A stretch of 64,000 bases of DNA from assembly GCA_044220975.1 (NCBI GenBank), contig JBGAPZ010000007.1, positions 1-64,000 of the forward strand, in the 5' to 3' direction. This document shows, in pieces, positions 34,427-43,585 of the stretch; positions within the stretch are counted from its first letter, which is position 1; each line of letters opens with the position of its first letter. The notes beneath the pieces were generated by a model. That model saw nothing but the letters and a program-made list of their open reading frames with translations, searched no databases and was not told the DNA's origin. Origin of the DNA: SZUA-430 sp044220975. GTDB taxonomy: Bacteria; Pseudomonadota; Alphaproteobacteria; Micropepsales; Micropepsaceae. The translations under genes and the position numbers were made by a program.

Positions 34427-35131
34427 ATGCCCATGAAGGCACCCAATGCCATCGACCTCACCATCATCATTCCGACGCTCGATGCGGGCGCGCGGCTCAG
34501 CGACACGTTGGCGACGATCGACGAGGCGCGCGACACGCTTGCCATCGATGTCGTGGTCGTCGACGGCGGATCGAGCGATGATACGGTCGCGCGGGCCGAG
34601 GAAGGTGGTGCGCGTGTTATCCAGTCCCAGAAAGGCCGCGGGGTGCAACTATCGTCCGGCGCGAGAGAAGCAACCGGACGCTGGCTCTTGTTCCTGCATG
34701 CCGACACAACGCTCGAGCCATTTTGGAGCACGACGGTCACGTCGTTCATGCGCGGCAAGGGGAATGCGCTTAAGGCCGCCTATTTCACATTCGCGCTCGA
34801 CGATGCGTCGCGGGCCGCGCGCCGCGTGGAAGGGCTCGCGAATTGGCGTGCGCGCAAACTGGGGCTACCCTACGGGGACCAGGGGCTGCTCATGTCGCGA
34901 ACGAAATACAATTCGTTGGTCGGGTTTCTCGACCTGCCGATCATGGAAGACGTCGATATGGTGCGCCGGATCGGCCGGCAGAACCTCGTCGAGTTGCCTG
35001 CGACCGCCACGACGTCGGCAGACCGCTACCGGCGCGACGGTTATTGGGTGCGTCCGGTGAAGAACTTGACGCTGTTGACGCTCTATTTCATGGGCGTGCC
35101 GCCGAAGCGGCTTGCCCGCATGTATGGCTAA
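34427..35131 (+). CDS. GT2-like glycosyltransferase (TIGR04283 type)
   Basis: A 234-residue GT-A fold enzyme: DLTIIIPTLDAGARLSDTLATI, VVVVDGGSSDDTVARA (donor-binding DGGSSDDT), LFLHADTTLEP (the HAD metal motif), GDQGLLMSR and PIMEDVDMVRRI. It belongs to the small rSAM/selenodomain-associated or TIGR04283-like group, whose members usually occur beside a TIGR04282 partner, as here. The start codon is uncertain (34427 or 34433; an upstream 34352 adds a non-family tail). It overlaps the next gene by 8 bp. Confidence 0.82.
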   Translation: MPMKAPNAIDLTIIIPTLDAGARLSDTLATIDEARDTLAIDVVVVDGGSSDDTVARAEEGGARVIQSQKGRGVQLSSGAREATGRWLLFLHADTTLEPFWSTTVTSFMRGKGNALKAAYFTFALDDASRAARRVEGLANWRARKLGLPYGDQGLLMSRTKYNSLVGFLDLPIMEDVDMVRRIGRQNLVELPATATTSADRYRRDGYWVRPVKNLTLLTLYFMGVPPKRLARMYG

Positions 35132-35711
35132 GCCGCTCGTCGTCATCTTCGCCCGGGCGCCGCGTTACGGCGCGGTCAAAACGCGACTCGCGCGGGAGAT
35201 CGGGGCCGGCGAAACCTTGCGCTTCTACAGACATACGCTCGCCAATTTGGTGCGGCGCCTGGCGCGCGATCAGCGCTTTGATGTCGTGCTGGCGACGACG
35301 CCGGATAGCGCGCGCGATGGATGGCCGCTTAGAGTGCCGCGGATTTCGCAAGGATCCGGCGATCTGGGGCAACGGATGATGCGCGCGTTGCGTACGGCGG
35401 GCGCGCGTCTAACCTTTGTGATCGGCAGCGATATCCCCGACATCACCACGGCGCACGTTCGATCGGCATTAGCTGCGCTCGGCAGAGCACCCTTTGTGTT
35501 GGGCCCGGCGAGCGACGGTGGGTACTGGCTGATCGGCGTGAGACATCCGCAGCGCTTACGGTGTAATGCGCTGGACGGTGTACGTTGGTCGAGCCCCTAC
35601 GCGATGGAAGATACGACTGTACGATTGAGGGAGGCAGCCTTGTTGCCCGCGGTGCTCGACGACGTTGACGATGGCGCCGCGTACAGGCGCTTTCGATCGC
35701 GGCGCGCTTAA
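35124..35711 (+). CDS. TIGR04282/DUF2064 glycosyltransferase-like protein
   Basis: A 195-residue CofC/MobA-like nucleotidyl or glycosyl transferase-type protein: LVVIFARAPRYGAVKTRLAREIG (the G-x-VKTRL motif), DVVLATTP, QGSGDLGQRMMRAL, FVIGSDIPDITTAHV and GPASDGGYWLIGV. Partner families of this pair have been linked to unusual glycoconjugates, but no product can be assigned here. It overlaps the preceding glycosyltransferase and ends in a 4-bp overlap with the convergent kynureninase-like gene. Confidence 0.85.
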   Translation: MAKPLVVIFARAPRYGAVKTRLAREIGAGETLRFYRHTLANLVRRLARDQRFDVVLATTPDSARDGWPLRVPRISQGSGDLGQRMMRALRTAGARLTFVIGSDIPDITTAHVRSALAALGRAPFVLGPASDGGYWLIGVRHPQRLRCNALDGVRWSSPYAMEDTTVRLREAALLPAVLDDVDDGAAYRRFRSRRA

Positions 35712-36877
35712 CCGATTTGCTGAAGCGCCGATACCAAACGATCGATGTCCGCTTCATCCTGGTAGATGCCGAAGCCAATGCGCAACCGGTCGCCGCGATG
35801 GTCGACAATGATATTGCGGTTCGCCAACGCGCGGTCGAGGCGCGGGGCTTCGCTCGTGCGGAACGTCAGGAAGCGGCCGCGCCGCTGCTCATCTGCGATC
35901 ACAAGGTTGATAGGCTGAAGATTGGTCTTGATCGCGGCGATGGCGTCGAGGAACCGTCTTTGTAACGCCAAGCAATGGTCGTGCATCGCCGCAACGTCGA
36001 GGCCCGCGCCTACGAGCCAATCCATCACGGCGTTCAAACGGTAGAGGCCTGAGGGATCGAATGTCGCGCCGGCAAAGCGGCTCGCATCCGTGCCGTAGGC
36101 GACTACGTCGTCGCGGGCGCTCTCGAGCGCACCGAACTCCGCATACCAGCCGGTGTCGCGCGGGCGCTCGCCGTAGCCCTGCGGGCAGTGCATGAAACAG
36201 ACACCCTCACCCGCCATGGCGTATTTGTAGCCGCCTGCGATGTAGAAGACCCGCGCCGCGATCGAACTCAAATCGAGGGGGAGCGCCATGAAGGCGTGAT
36301 AGCCATCAAGCGCGACGAAGGTCTCCCGGTCGGGGACGGCAGCGACGATTTCGGCAATGTCGTCGGGGCTCAGCGCGAAACCGGAATTGAAGAAGACGTG
36401 GCTTAGCCAAACGACATCCCAATCGTCGCGTTCGGCCAATGCTTCTAGGAAGCGCCGCTTGAACGATGGAAATGGCTCGACCGGCACGCGGACGAGGTTG
36501 ACGAGTTCATCCTCGGCAAGGCGGCTCGTTTGGCGCGTGAAGGAATGGAACTCGCTGTCGGTGGCGAGCACATTGTGCTTCGGCAAGCCGCGGACCGCGG
36601 AGAGCAGGCGCAGCAACAGAGCGTGCGTGTTCGGCGCGAAGACGATCGTTCTTGGATCGCCCAGGCCTAGATGGCGCGCGATATGGTGTTGCGCCTTCGG
36701 CAGGACGTTGCCGAAAACCTTCTCCCACTTGCGGTCGAGCAGAGCGGCTGCATCAAACCAACAGGCTTGTTGCGCTTCCAACGTCACATCGGGCCAGGGA
36801 TGGTGACTGTGCGCGGCGAAATGGAGCGGCGCACCTTCGCGGCCGATCGAGCGGGAGAAGTGAGACTTCAGGTTCAT
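35708..36877 (-). CDS. Aminotransferase class V PLP enzyme (kynureninase-like)
   Basis: A 389-residue fold-type I PLP enzyme. The PLP-Lys lies in GGYKYAMAGEGVCFMHCPQGYGERPRDTGW, an arrangement near kynureninases; ALDGYHAFMALPLD supplies the PLP-ring Asp region, and HHPWPDVTLEAQ the N-terminal substrate side. It overlaps the tryptophan dioxygenase gene by 4 bp (ATGA), supporting a shared job in tryptophan breakdown, either splitting kynurenine into anthranilate and alanine or acting on a derivative. Kynurenine formamidase is not encoded next door. Confidence 0.75.
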   Translation of the reverse strand: MNLKSHFSRSIGREGAPLHFAAHSHHPWPDVTLEAQQACWFDAAALLDRKWEKVFGNVLPKAQHHIARHLGLGDPRTIVFAPNTHALLLRLLSAVRGLPKHNVLATDSEFHSFTRQTSRLAEDELVNLVRVPVEPFPSFKRRFLEALAERDDWDVVWLSHVFFNSGFALSPDDIAEIVAAVPDRETFVALDGYHAFMALPLDLSSIAARVFYIAGGYKYAMAGEGVCFMHCPQGYGERPRDTGWYAEFGALESARDDVVAYGTDASRFAGATFDPSGLYRLNAVMDWLVGAGLDVAAMHDHCLALQRRFLDAIAAIKTNLQPINLVIADEQRRGRFLTFRTSEAPRLDRALANRNIIVDHRGDRLRIGFGIYQDEADIDRLVSALQQIG

Positions 36878-37944
36878 CTTTCGTAACGGTAGCGCATGAG
36901 CTTGCGGACTTCGTCGGGCAGAGGCGGCAGAGACGAGCGAGGGATCAAGAACGTGGCAATCGCAAACAGATCGCTGTAGGCGCGGTGCTTCTCGGCGGTC
37001 GCGCGCAGATAGTCGTAACCCGCCGACCCTCCGGTGCCGACCTTGCGTCCCAACATGCGCGAGACCATCAGAGCGTGGCGTGTACGCCAAAGCGCTAGCG
37101 TTTCATCCATGTCCATCAACGCTTTGAGCATGCGGAAACCACCGTTTGCCGCTGGCTCATCGCGGTAGAGGAACAGGAAGAGCGCGGCCTGCAGGGCACG
37201 GCGAGACAACGTCCAAGCCCCTTGCGCGCGAAGTTCGGCGTAGCGGCCGTCGTCAAGCAGGCCGTCGAACATGGCCCGCGATTGTTGCAACGAAGCGAGT
37301 TGGACTTCCTTTTCGGCCTGCGTGAGGTAGGGATGCGTACGGATTTGATCTATGTCGTGCGTGAGCATGGCGTCGAGCGCCTTTCCGTAGGCCTCTCTAA
37401 AACGGAAGCCGCCGGTATCGACGAACGGTGTGCGCGACAGCCACGCATCGACCTGGTCGCGCAACGAAGGGGCCGCTTCGGCCTGGGCGAGATTCGCCTG
37501 TACGTCTTTGCTCAAGCTTGCGTCGAAACTCTTGTCGTTGAAAGCGAGCCTGGCCTCGCGTCGCAGGCCCATTCGTGTCTCCAGCAAACGGAACTGCTCA
37601 CTCTGGAATCCAGAAGCCGGGATTAGAAGATCGCGAAATTCGAGAAAGTCCATCGGCGTCATAGTTTCCAGGATATCGATCTGGGCGACCAGCAATTGCT
37701 GGATCTTGACGACGCGCTCCGCGGCATGGACGGCGCGGCCGAGGTCCGCGTCGTCGACCGTGCTCCCGCCGAAGATGCGCTGGATCAGGTCAAGTTCGAA
37801 CAATATCTGCTTGAACCAAAGCTCATACGTCTGGTGGATGACGATGAACAGCATTTCGTCGTGCGCGGGGGCGCCGCGTTTGGCGCTTTCCAGGTCCTGA
37901 AGGGAAAGCAGCTGACGGACCTTCAGATATGCGGCGTAGTCCAT
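36874..37944 (-). CDS. kynA: Tryptophan 2,3-dioxygenase
   Basis: A 356-residue heme dioxygenase that opens the tryptophan indole ring to N-formylkynurenine. Conserved text includes LLSLQDLESAKRGAPAHDEMLFIVIHQTYELWFKQILFELD read in parts, with the substrate-site HQTYELWFKQ, the heme His in LWRTRHALMVSRMLGRKVGTGGSAGYDYLR, and the GSAGYDYL loop. It is longer than the usual ~280 residues of bacterial homologs, chiefly in the middle helices. It is first in a two-gene operon with the kynureninase-like gene. Confidence 0.94.
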   Translation of the reverse strand: MDYAAYLKVRQLLSLQDLESAKRGAPAHDEMLFIVIHQTYELWFKQILFELDLIQRIFGGSTVDDADLGRAVHAAERVVKIQQLLVAQIDILETMTPMDFLEFRDLLIPASGFQSEQFRLLETRMGLRREARLAFNDKSFDASLSKDVQANLAQAEAAPSLRDQVDAWLSRTPFVDTGGFRFREAYGKALDAMLTHDIDQIRTHPYLTQAEKEVQLASLQQSRAMFDGLLDDGRYAELRAQGAWTLSRRALQAALFLFLYRDEPAANGGFRMLKALMDMDETLALWRTRHALMVSRMLGRKVGTGGSAGYDYLRATAEKHRAYSDLFAIATFLIPRSSLPPLPDEVRKLMRYRYER

Positions 37945-38112
37945 ATGCAGCCTCGTAAATGTATTGCGACGGTATGAACGGCGCTTGCGCGCGGCAACAT
38001 ACTGTTTGGAGAGGTTAAAGGCGAATAACCCTTCACCCCCTCAAACTTTACGCAACCTCAACGTGAATGTGAGACACAAGGGGAGCCTAAACAAAAAACA
38101 CAGCGGGCGGCC

Positions 38113-38520
38113 ATGGCGCGTGTTCTGATCATCGACGACGACGAGCTCTTCATCAAGCTCATGGTTCACGCATTGAAACAGCGGGGACATGAGGTCGAGT
38201 TCGCGCTCGATGGTCTTGCTGGTTGCCGTATGTTCGCCGCGTCCGAGTTCGATGTCGTGGTCTGCGACATCGTGATGCCGGAGCAAGAAGGCGTCGAGAC
38301 AATCAAGATCATCCGCCGCTCGCGGCCGGATGTTGGCATCGTTGCGATCTCAGGCGGACTGAGCTTGAGCCATACGACCAACATCGACGTCCTGCACATC
38401 GCCGGGCAGTTCGGTGCCAACATCACGTTGAAGAAGCCGTTTCAGTTGTCCGAATTGACGGCTGCTGTCGATACCGTGCTGTCGTCCCGGCAAACGGGCC
38501 GTCCGCAAGCGCAAGCCTAA
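38113..38520 (+). CDS. Single-domain response regulator
   Basis: A 135-residue stand-alone receiver: acidic pocket IDDD (7-10), phosphoacceptor Asp52 in VVCDIVMP, Thr/Ser switch in AISGG, and conserved Lys in TLKKPFQLSEL. There is no output domain. An AT-rich leader with a weak AAACA-rich ribosome site lies upstream. No kinase is adjacent, so it may serve one of the kinases elsewhere. Its stop overlaps the convergent esterase by 4 bp. Confidence 0.9.
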   Translation: MARVLIIDDDELFIKLMVHALKQRGHEVEFALDGLAGCRMFAASEFDVVVCDIVMPEQEGVETIKIIRRSRPDVGIVAISGGLSLSHTTNIDVLHIAGQFGANITLKKPFQLSELTAAVDTVLSSRQTGRPQAQA

Positions 38521-39371
38521 GGCGCTCCGTTTTCGAAAACCGTTAGAAGGCCGCGCGTGACCGCGCCCGGAAAGACGCTGTTGTGCGTTTCGCCGTCGTA
38601 CACACGGTACTGCACCGTTAGTTTCGGGTTGTTGCGCGATCTTAGATTTTTTACGAGTTCGACCAGGTCGTCGATCATTGGGGTATTTTCGCGCGACCCC
38701 ACGCCCAAAAACACGCGCGCTTCGGGGCGAATACCCGATGCAGCAGCGGCCTGTTCCATCGTCAAGGCGATCCGGTTGGAATACCAAAGCGACGGACTGA
38801 CGATCACATAGCGCTTAAATAGTGCGGGCTGCGTCAAGAGAACGTAAGTCGCGAAAAGCCCGCCGTAGGAGTGACCAATGATGGTGCGGTCTCCTCGCTC
38901 CGTGCGATAGCGGCTCTCGATCAACGGGATGAGTTCGGATGCAATGAAGGCGCGGAACTTTGGACCGCCGCCCGAGACCTTTTGATACTCGGCACCGTAA
39001 CCGCCGTCAGGCGCGTAGCCCGGCGTGTAGTCGCGCGTGCGATTCATTCGATAGGTTACGCGGTCTTTGTCCGCGCCCGGGTACGCGATTGCGACCAAGA
39101 TTGCCGGCGGGAGGTCATCGCGCTCGACAAAGTGCTGCACGACATTGCGCACCAGCGCGAACGAATAATCCGCGTCCAACATGTAGATGACAGGGTAAGA
39201 CTTCTTCGAGGTCCGGTAGTCGGACGGTAGCGCGACAAAGAGCTGATAGTTCGCGCCGGTTTGTTTCGAACGAAGGGCGAACACCTCGGTGTTGGGAACG
39301 ACGTAGGGCCTGGCGGTTGCCGCCATGGCGCACACCAAAGCCACGAGAAGCGCGAGAGTGAACCTGATCAT
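38517..39371 (-). CDS. Secreted esterase, IroE/BesA-type alpha/beta hydrolase
   Basis: A 284-residue esterase with a signal peptide (about 1-20). The nucleophile elbow is GHSYGG (Ser168) in IIGHSYGGLFATYVLL, preceded by YPVIYMLDADYSF and the oxyanion region around VAIAYPGADKDRVTYR. His near the C-terminus in GETHNSVFPGA completes a plausible triad. This group hydrolyses trilactone siderophores or other periplasmic esters. No iron genes are adjacent, so siderophore use is a guess. Confidence 0.82.
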   Translation of the reverse strand: MIRFTLALLVALVCAMAATARPYVVPNTEVFALRSKQTGANYQLFVALPSDYRTSKKSYPVIYMLDADYSFALVRNVVQHFVERDDLPPAILVAIAYPGADKDRVTYRMNRTRDYTPGYAPDGGYGAEYQKVSGGGPKFRAFIASELIPLIESRYRTERGDRTIIGHSYGGLFATYVLLTQPALFKRYVIVSPSLWYSNRIALTMEQAAAASGIRPEARVFLGVGSRENTPMIDDLVELVKNLRSRNNPKLTVQYRVYDGETHNSVFPGAVTRGLLTVFENGAP

Positions 39372-39402
39372 AGGATCATCCTAACGGCTTGCGGAAACGA
39401 CG

Positions 39403-39428
39403 AAAGGCCCCGGCAATGAACCGGGGCC
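39403..39428 (-). terminator. Terminator downstream of groEL
   Basis: On the minus strand after groEL, GGCCCCGG pairs with CCGGGGCC (39406-39413 with 39421-39428) around a 7-nt loop, followed by TTTCGTCGTTT. It separates groESL from the esterase gene. Confidence 0.7.
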
Positions 39429-39505
39429 CCTGTTGTCTTTGAAATGAACACCGCTTTCGCGGAGTAAGGCTTTGCGGGCGACGCCTTCGCGCGCTCGCAA
39501 GGGCC

Positions 39506-41152
39506 TTACATGTCCATGTCCATTCCGCCCATGCCGCCCATGCCGCCTGGCATACCACCGGCTGCTTTCTTTTCCGGCTTCTCAGCGATCATGGCTTCGG
39601 TCGTGATCAAGAGACCGGCAACCGAGGCCGCGTCTTGCAACGCGGTGCGCACGACCTTCGTCGGATCGATGATGCCAGCGTCGATCAAGTCGCAGTACTC
39701 TTCCTTTTGAGCGTCGAAACCGGCCGTCGAGGACTTGCCTTCGAGCAGCTTGTTGACCACCGGCGAAGCTTCAACGCCAGCGTTCTCGAGGATCTGACGG
39801 ATCGGGGACTGGATCGCCTTGCGGACGATATTGATGCCCGCCGTCTGATCGTCGTTGTCGCCCTTCAGACCGGCCAAGGCCTTCGTCGCGTACAGCAGCG
39901 CCGTACCGCCGCCCGGGACGATGCCTTCTTCGACCGCCGCGCGCGTCGCGTTCAGCGCGTCGTCAACGCGGTCCTTACGCTCCTTCACTTCGACTTCCGT
40001 CGCGCCGCCGACGCGGATGACCGCAACGCCGCCCGCGAGCTTTGCGAGACGTTCTTGCAGCTTTTCCTTGTCGTAGTCGGACGTCGTTTCTTCGATCTGC
40101 GCTTTGATCTGGGCGACGCGATCTTGGATGTCCTTCTTCTTGCCCGAGCCGTCGATGACGGTCGTGTCGTCCTTCGTGATGCGAACCTTCTTGGCGGTGC
40201 CGAGTTGGTTGATCTTCACGTTCTCGAGCTTCACGCCAAGCTCTTCCGAGATCACTTCGCCGTTCGTGACGATCGCGATGTCTTCCAGCATCGCCTTACG
40301 GCGATCGCCGAAGCCCGGGGCCTTCACGGCCGCGACCTTCAAGCCACCGCGCAGCTTGTTTACGACGAGCGTCGCCAGAGCTTCGCCTTCGACCTCTTCG
40401 GCGATGATGAGCAGCGGGCGGCCGGTCTGGACGATCGACTCCAGGATCGGCAGCATCGGCTGCAGGCTCGACAGCTTCTTCTCGTGGATCAGGATGTACG
40501 GATCTTCGAGATCTGCGACCATTTTCTCTGCGTTCGTCACAAAGTAGGGCGAGATGTAGCCGCGGTCGAACTGCATGCCTTCGACGACTTCGAGTTCGCT
40601 GTCGAGAGACTTTGCTTCTTCAACCGTGATCACGCCTTCGTTGCCGACTTTCGCCATGGCTTCGGCGAGCTTCTTGCCGACCCACTCGTCGCCGTTCGCC
40701 GAAATCGTGCCAACTTGAACAATCTCTTCGTTCGACTTCACCTTCTTCGAGCGCTTCTTGAGGTCAGCCACGACGGCTTCGACTGCAAGCATCACGCCGC
40801 GCTTCAGGTCCATCGGGTTCATGCCCGCGGCCACCGATTTCATGCCTTCGCGCACGATCGCCTGCGCCAGGACGGTCGCCGTCGTCGTGCCGTCGCCGGC
40901 CGTGTCGTTCGTCTTCTGGGCCACTTCACGCACCATTTGCGCGCCCATGTTTTCGAACTTATCGGCAAGTTCGATTTCCTTTGCGACCGTGACGCCGTCT
41001 TTCGTCGTGCGCGGAGCGCCAAACGACTTGTCGATGACGACGTTGCGGCCCTTCGGACCCAGCGTCACCTTGACCGCGTCGGCCAGGATGTCGACGCCGC
41101 GCAGAAGGCGCGCGCGCGCGTCTGCGTGAAATTTGACTTCTTTCGCTGCCAT
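39506..41152 (-). CDS. groEL: Chaperonin GroEL
   Basis: A 548-residue GroEL, the 60-kDa chaperonin ring subunit that folds proteins in the cytosol with GroES and ATP. Recognised segments: VTLGPKGRNVVIDKSFGAP, the ATP loop TKDGVTVAKEIEL, DGTTTATVLAQ, and the C-terminal Gly-Met repeat ending GGMGGMDMDM. ATG 41152 was chosen because it begins AAKEVKFHADAR, the family N-terminus. It lies 68 bp downstream of groES in one operon. Confidence 0.99.
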   Translation of the reverse strand: MAAKEVKFHADARARLLRGVDILADAVKVTLGPKGRNVVIDKSFGAPRTTKDGVTVAKEIELADKFENMGAQMVREVAQKTNDTAGDGTTTATVLAQAIVREGMKSVAAGMNPMDLKRGVMLAVEAVVADLKKRSKKVKSNEEIVQVGTISANGDEWVGKKLAEAMAKVGNEGVITVEEAKSLDSELEVVEGMQFDRGYISPYFVTNAEKMVADLEDPYILIHEKKLSSLQPMLPILESIVQTGRPLLIIAEEVEGEALATLVVNKLRGGLKVAAVKAPGFGDRRKAMLEDIAIVTNGEVISEELGVKLENVKINQLGTAKKVRITKDDTTVIDGSGKKKDIQDRVAQIKAQIEETTSDYDKEKLQERLAKLAGGVAVIRVGGATEVEVKERKDRVDDALNATRAAVEEGIVPGGGTALLYATKALAGLKGDNDDQTAGINIVRKAIQSPIRQILENAGVEASPVVNKLLEGKSSTAGFDAQKEEYCDLIDAGIIDPTKVVRTALQDAASVAGLLITTEAMIAEKPEKKAAGGMPGGMGGMGGMDMDM

Positions 41153-41220
41153 TTGAATTTCTCTCTCTATCGGGATGTGGAGGGGTGGGCTCAACAAAAA
41201 AGCGGCCAGACCTTTCGGTC

Positions 41221-41538
41221 TTATGCCGCTTTCTTCGTCGAGCTCTTCGCGCCCTCAAGCACGCCCATGATGTCGGACTCTTTCATGATCAACAGCTCTT
41301 GGCCGTCGACCTTCACTTCGGTACCGGACCACTTGCCGAACAGGATGCGGTCGCCGACCTTCACTTCGGGCGTGATGCGATCGCCCTTTTCGTCGCGCCC
41401 GCCGGGGCCGACGGCGACGACTTCACCTTCTTGGGGCTTTTCCTGAGCGGTGTCGGGAATGATGATCCCGCCGGCCGTCTTCAGTTCTTCCTGCACACGC
41501 TTCACAACCACGCGGTCGCCGAGCGGACGGAACTTCAT
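41221..41538 (-). CDS. groES: Co-chaperonin GroES
   Basis: A 105-residue GroES, the 10-kDa lid of GroEL. It shows KFRPLGDRVVVKRV, the mobile-loop region around EELKTAGGIIIPDTAQEKPQEGEV, VGDRILFGKWSGTEVK, and ESDIMGVLEG. ATG 41538 follows AGGAGAGAACC. The operon leader upstream has a CIRCE element, so HrcA represses it until heat shock. Confidence 0.99.
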   Translation of the reverse strand: MKFRPLGDRVVVKRVQEELKTAGGIIIPDTAQEKPQEGEVVAVGPGGRDEKGDRITPEVKVGDRILFGKWSGTEVKVDGQELLIMKESDIMGVLEGAKSSTKKAA

Positions 41539-41581
41539 GGGTTCTCTCCTAAGTAAATTGGGCTTTGGATTTGGCGTACTG

Positions 41582-41608
41582 CTAGCACTCACCTTGGGTG
41601 AGTGCCAA
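41582..41608 (-). promoter_or_regulatory. CIRCE operator (HrcA site)
   Basis: CTAGCACTC and GAGTGCCAA flank a 9-bp spacer, which matches the CIRCE form (TTAGCACTC-N9-GAGTGCTAA) with two mismatches. It lies in the groES leader, between promoter and start codon, the usual place for HrcA repression. Confidence 0.9.
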
Positions 41609-41619
41609 ACGCGCGCTGG

Positions 41620-41648
41620 ATTTAGGGATCGAGGCAAACAGCGTCAAG
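41620..41648 (-). promoter_or_regulatory. groESL promoter
   Basis: On the minus strand CTTGAC (41643-41648) and CTAAAT (41620-41625) lie 17 bp apart, upstream of CIRCE. It fits both a housekeeping and, by CTTG with a C-rich -10 edge, a heat-shock sigma promoter. Confidence 0.6.
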
Positions 41649-41728
41649 TGGCCCGCGAAAGAAAATTACGGACCCAGTATTTTTCTTTAGAGAAATCAGT
41701 TACTTACAGCCCTGCGGCTATTGCTGCA

Positions 41729-43375
41729 CTACCAACCCGCCGAGACCGATACGAAAACGCGCGGCGAGCGATCATCCTGGGATAGGACATCGCGAGACAA
41801 CGGCTTGGCGACTTCGATGGCCGCGACAAACCCCGGGATGACACCGACGCGAACGCCGCCGCCGGCGGAAGTGAGGCTTTCGGACAAGCTGTCATGGTTC
41901 CACGTGCGCGCCGCGTCCGCAAACGCATAGATTTGCACGGACGTCAGCCAGTCGTTGACCTTTCTCCACGTCCAACGGACTTCAAGGGCGCCTGCTACAC
42001 CCTCGTCGCCAAGGATCTCGCTGTAATCGTAGGCGCGACCGTAGCGTGCGCCACCAGCGCCGAACTCTTCAGAACCGACCAAAGCGCCATCGGCCCATTG
42101 CGCCGATCCGGAGGCCACGAGGTCGACCTTGCCAAAGAGAGCCTGGGTGATCGTGACGTCGAGTTTGGCTTTCGTGAATTGCGGGCGGCCGTCTGGACGG
42201 CTGAGGTCTGCGTCCCCGTTTTTCGAGGCGTCAAATACGCTGAGACCTTGCGATGCCTCAAGCGACACGTCTGCACGTGTCGCACCTGCGACCAATGTAT
42301 AGCTGAAGCTACCCCTTAGCACGCGGGTGCGCTCGCGAACGTCAGAAGCGCTCACATACACACTCTCGGTGTCGCGTAGGTCGGCTTGCAGCTTTGCCCA
42401 AAGAGACTGTTCGCGCGAGCGCATGAGCGGCACGATCAAGCGCGCATAACGGCGATCGGATTCGCTCACAAAACTTGGAAACGCGCCGCCACTTCCGCTG
42501 CGCGAGATCGACGTTCCGACCTCCGTCCAAAGCCCGCCGCCGAACCAGCCGCGGCCGTAGCCGATATCGGCGAACAGCAATTCTTTCGTGTCTGTCGGTG
42601 CGGTGAAAAGTTGAGCGACAATGCGGTCACTGGCGCCGAACGGTGAGTTCAGGGAGACCGACAGTAGGCCTTGCTCGGGGCCCTGATAGGCATCGCCGCG
42701 ATTGTCGCCGAAGGCGCGCCAAACGACGGGAGCCAGATTCACCGCGATCTTGAGGGTGTAACGCGCGGGATCGACACCGTCGGCGGCCAATCGCGTCGAT
42801 TCAATACGCTGGCCATAACGATCTGCAAGCAGAAGCAGGCTTCGCTCGAACGTCGCGAGCGTCGTGGGACGCTCTGTAAACGCCGCCGCAAATTGCGCAT
42901 CGGCATCGGCCTGATCCAATCCTTCGGGTTGAACGGACGCGACGTAGCCCTCGATCACGCGCACGGTGAGACTGCCGTCTCGGACTTCCTGCACAGGGAT
43001 GATCGCACGAGAGAGAAAGTAGTCGCGGTCGCGATAGAGTTGCGTCAGACAGCTTGTGAGCCCGAGCAAGCTTGCACCGCCGACTTGCTTGCCGATGAGG
43101 TCGCGTGAGCACGCCTCTGCCTCAGTGCGATCGATTGCGGTCATCCCTTCGATGACGACCGCATTCAAAAGGAATTGCGGGATAGACGCCAATTCACTTT
43201 CGTCGACCTTGAGCGGTGCAGTCGGGGCAACGTCGGGCTTCGGCTGTTCCGAAGGCAAACGCTCTTCTAAGCGTTGCGAGTCCGCCGTGTCAGCGGCGTG
43301 AAGTGTCGTCGCTGCCGTGCACAGTAGCAGCGCACCGAGCAAGCACCTCGCCATTGACGCACGTGCCGTCAGCAT
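41729..43375 (-). CDS. TpsB-type outer-membrane transporter (ShlB/FhaC/HecB)
   Basis: A 548-residue two-partner-secretion pore. A signal peptide (to about 27) is followed by a linker, a POTRA domain region (FLLNAVVIEGMTAIDRTEAEACSRDLIGKQVGG) and the long C-terminal barrel, with the family VIEGYVASV motif at the POTRA2 end and terminal strand FVSVSAGW. It would export a large adhesin or haemolysin from the periplasm. No TpsA partner lies in the window. It is divergent from the fecR-like and CHASE2 kinase genes. Confidence 0.88.
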   Translation of the reverse strand: MLTARASMARCLLGALLLCTAATTLHAADTADSQRLEERLPSEQPKPDVAPTAPLKVDESELASIPQFLLNAVVIEGMTAIDRTEAEACSRDLIGKQVGGASLLGLTSCLTQLYRDRDYFLSRAIIPVQEVRDGSLTVRVIEGYVASVQPEGLDQADADAQFAAAFTERPTTLATFERSLLLLADRYGQRIESTRLAADGVDPARYTLKIAVNLAPVVWRAFGDNRGDAYQGPEQGLLSVSLNSPFGASDRIVAQLFTAPTDTKELLFADIGYGRGWFGGGLWTEVGTSISRSGSGGAFPSFVSESDRRYARLIVPLMRSREQSLWAKLQADLRDTESVYVSASDVRERTRVLRGSFSYTLVAGATRADVSLEASQGLSVFDASKNGDADLSRPDGRPQFTKAKLDVTITQALFGKVDLVASGSAQWADGALVGSEEFGAGGARYGRAYDYSEILGDEGVAGALEVRWTWRKVNDWLTSVQIYAFADAARTWNHDSLSESLTSAGGGVRVGVIPGFVAAIEVAKPLSRDVLSQDDRSPRVFVSVSAGW

Positions 43376-43585
43376 TTCCCCCAGCCGAGTCGCTCAAGCT
43401 TTAAGTTTTGCCGCCCCAATCGTTAACGAATGGTAACCGGCGCACTCGGCTGTTAGCGATCCGTCAACCATGAGATCGAAATCACGGTCAGGATCGTGCG
43501 CGGCAGACGTGTCAACCAAGTTTCTTTCCGGCCTCTTAGCCGAGTGGGGGCGATTTTGTGCGGCGGTAAGGCAGGAGGCTGAACC

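Noticed and set aside
39635..41446. 603-residue open frame on the plus strand opposite groEL and groES
   Set aside because: It is antisense to two certain genes and its sequence is Arg/His/Asp-rich with no family motif, which is typical of the frame opposite strongly biased GC-rich codons.
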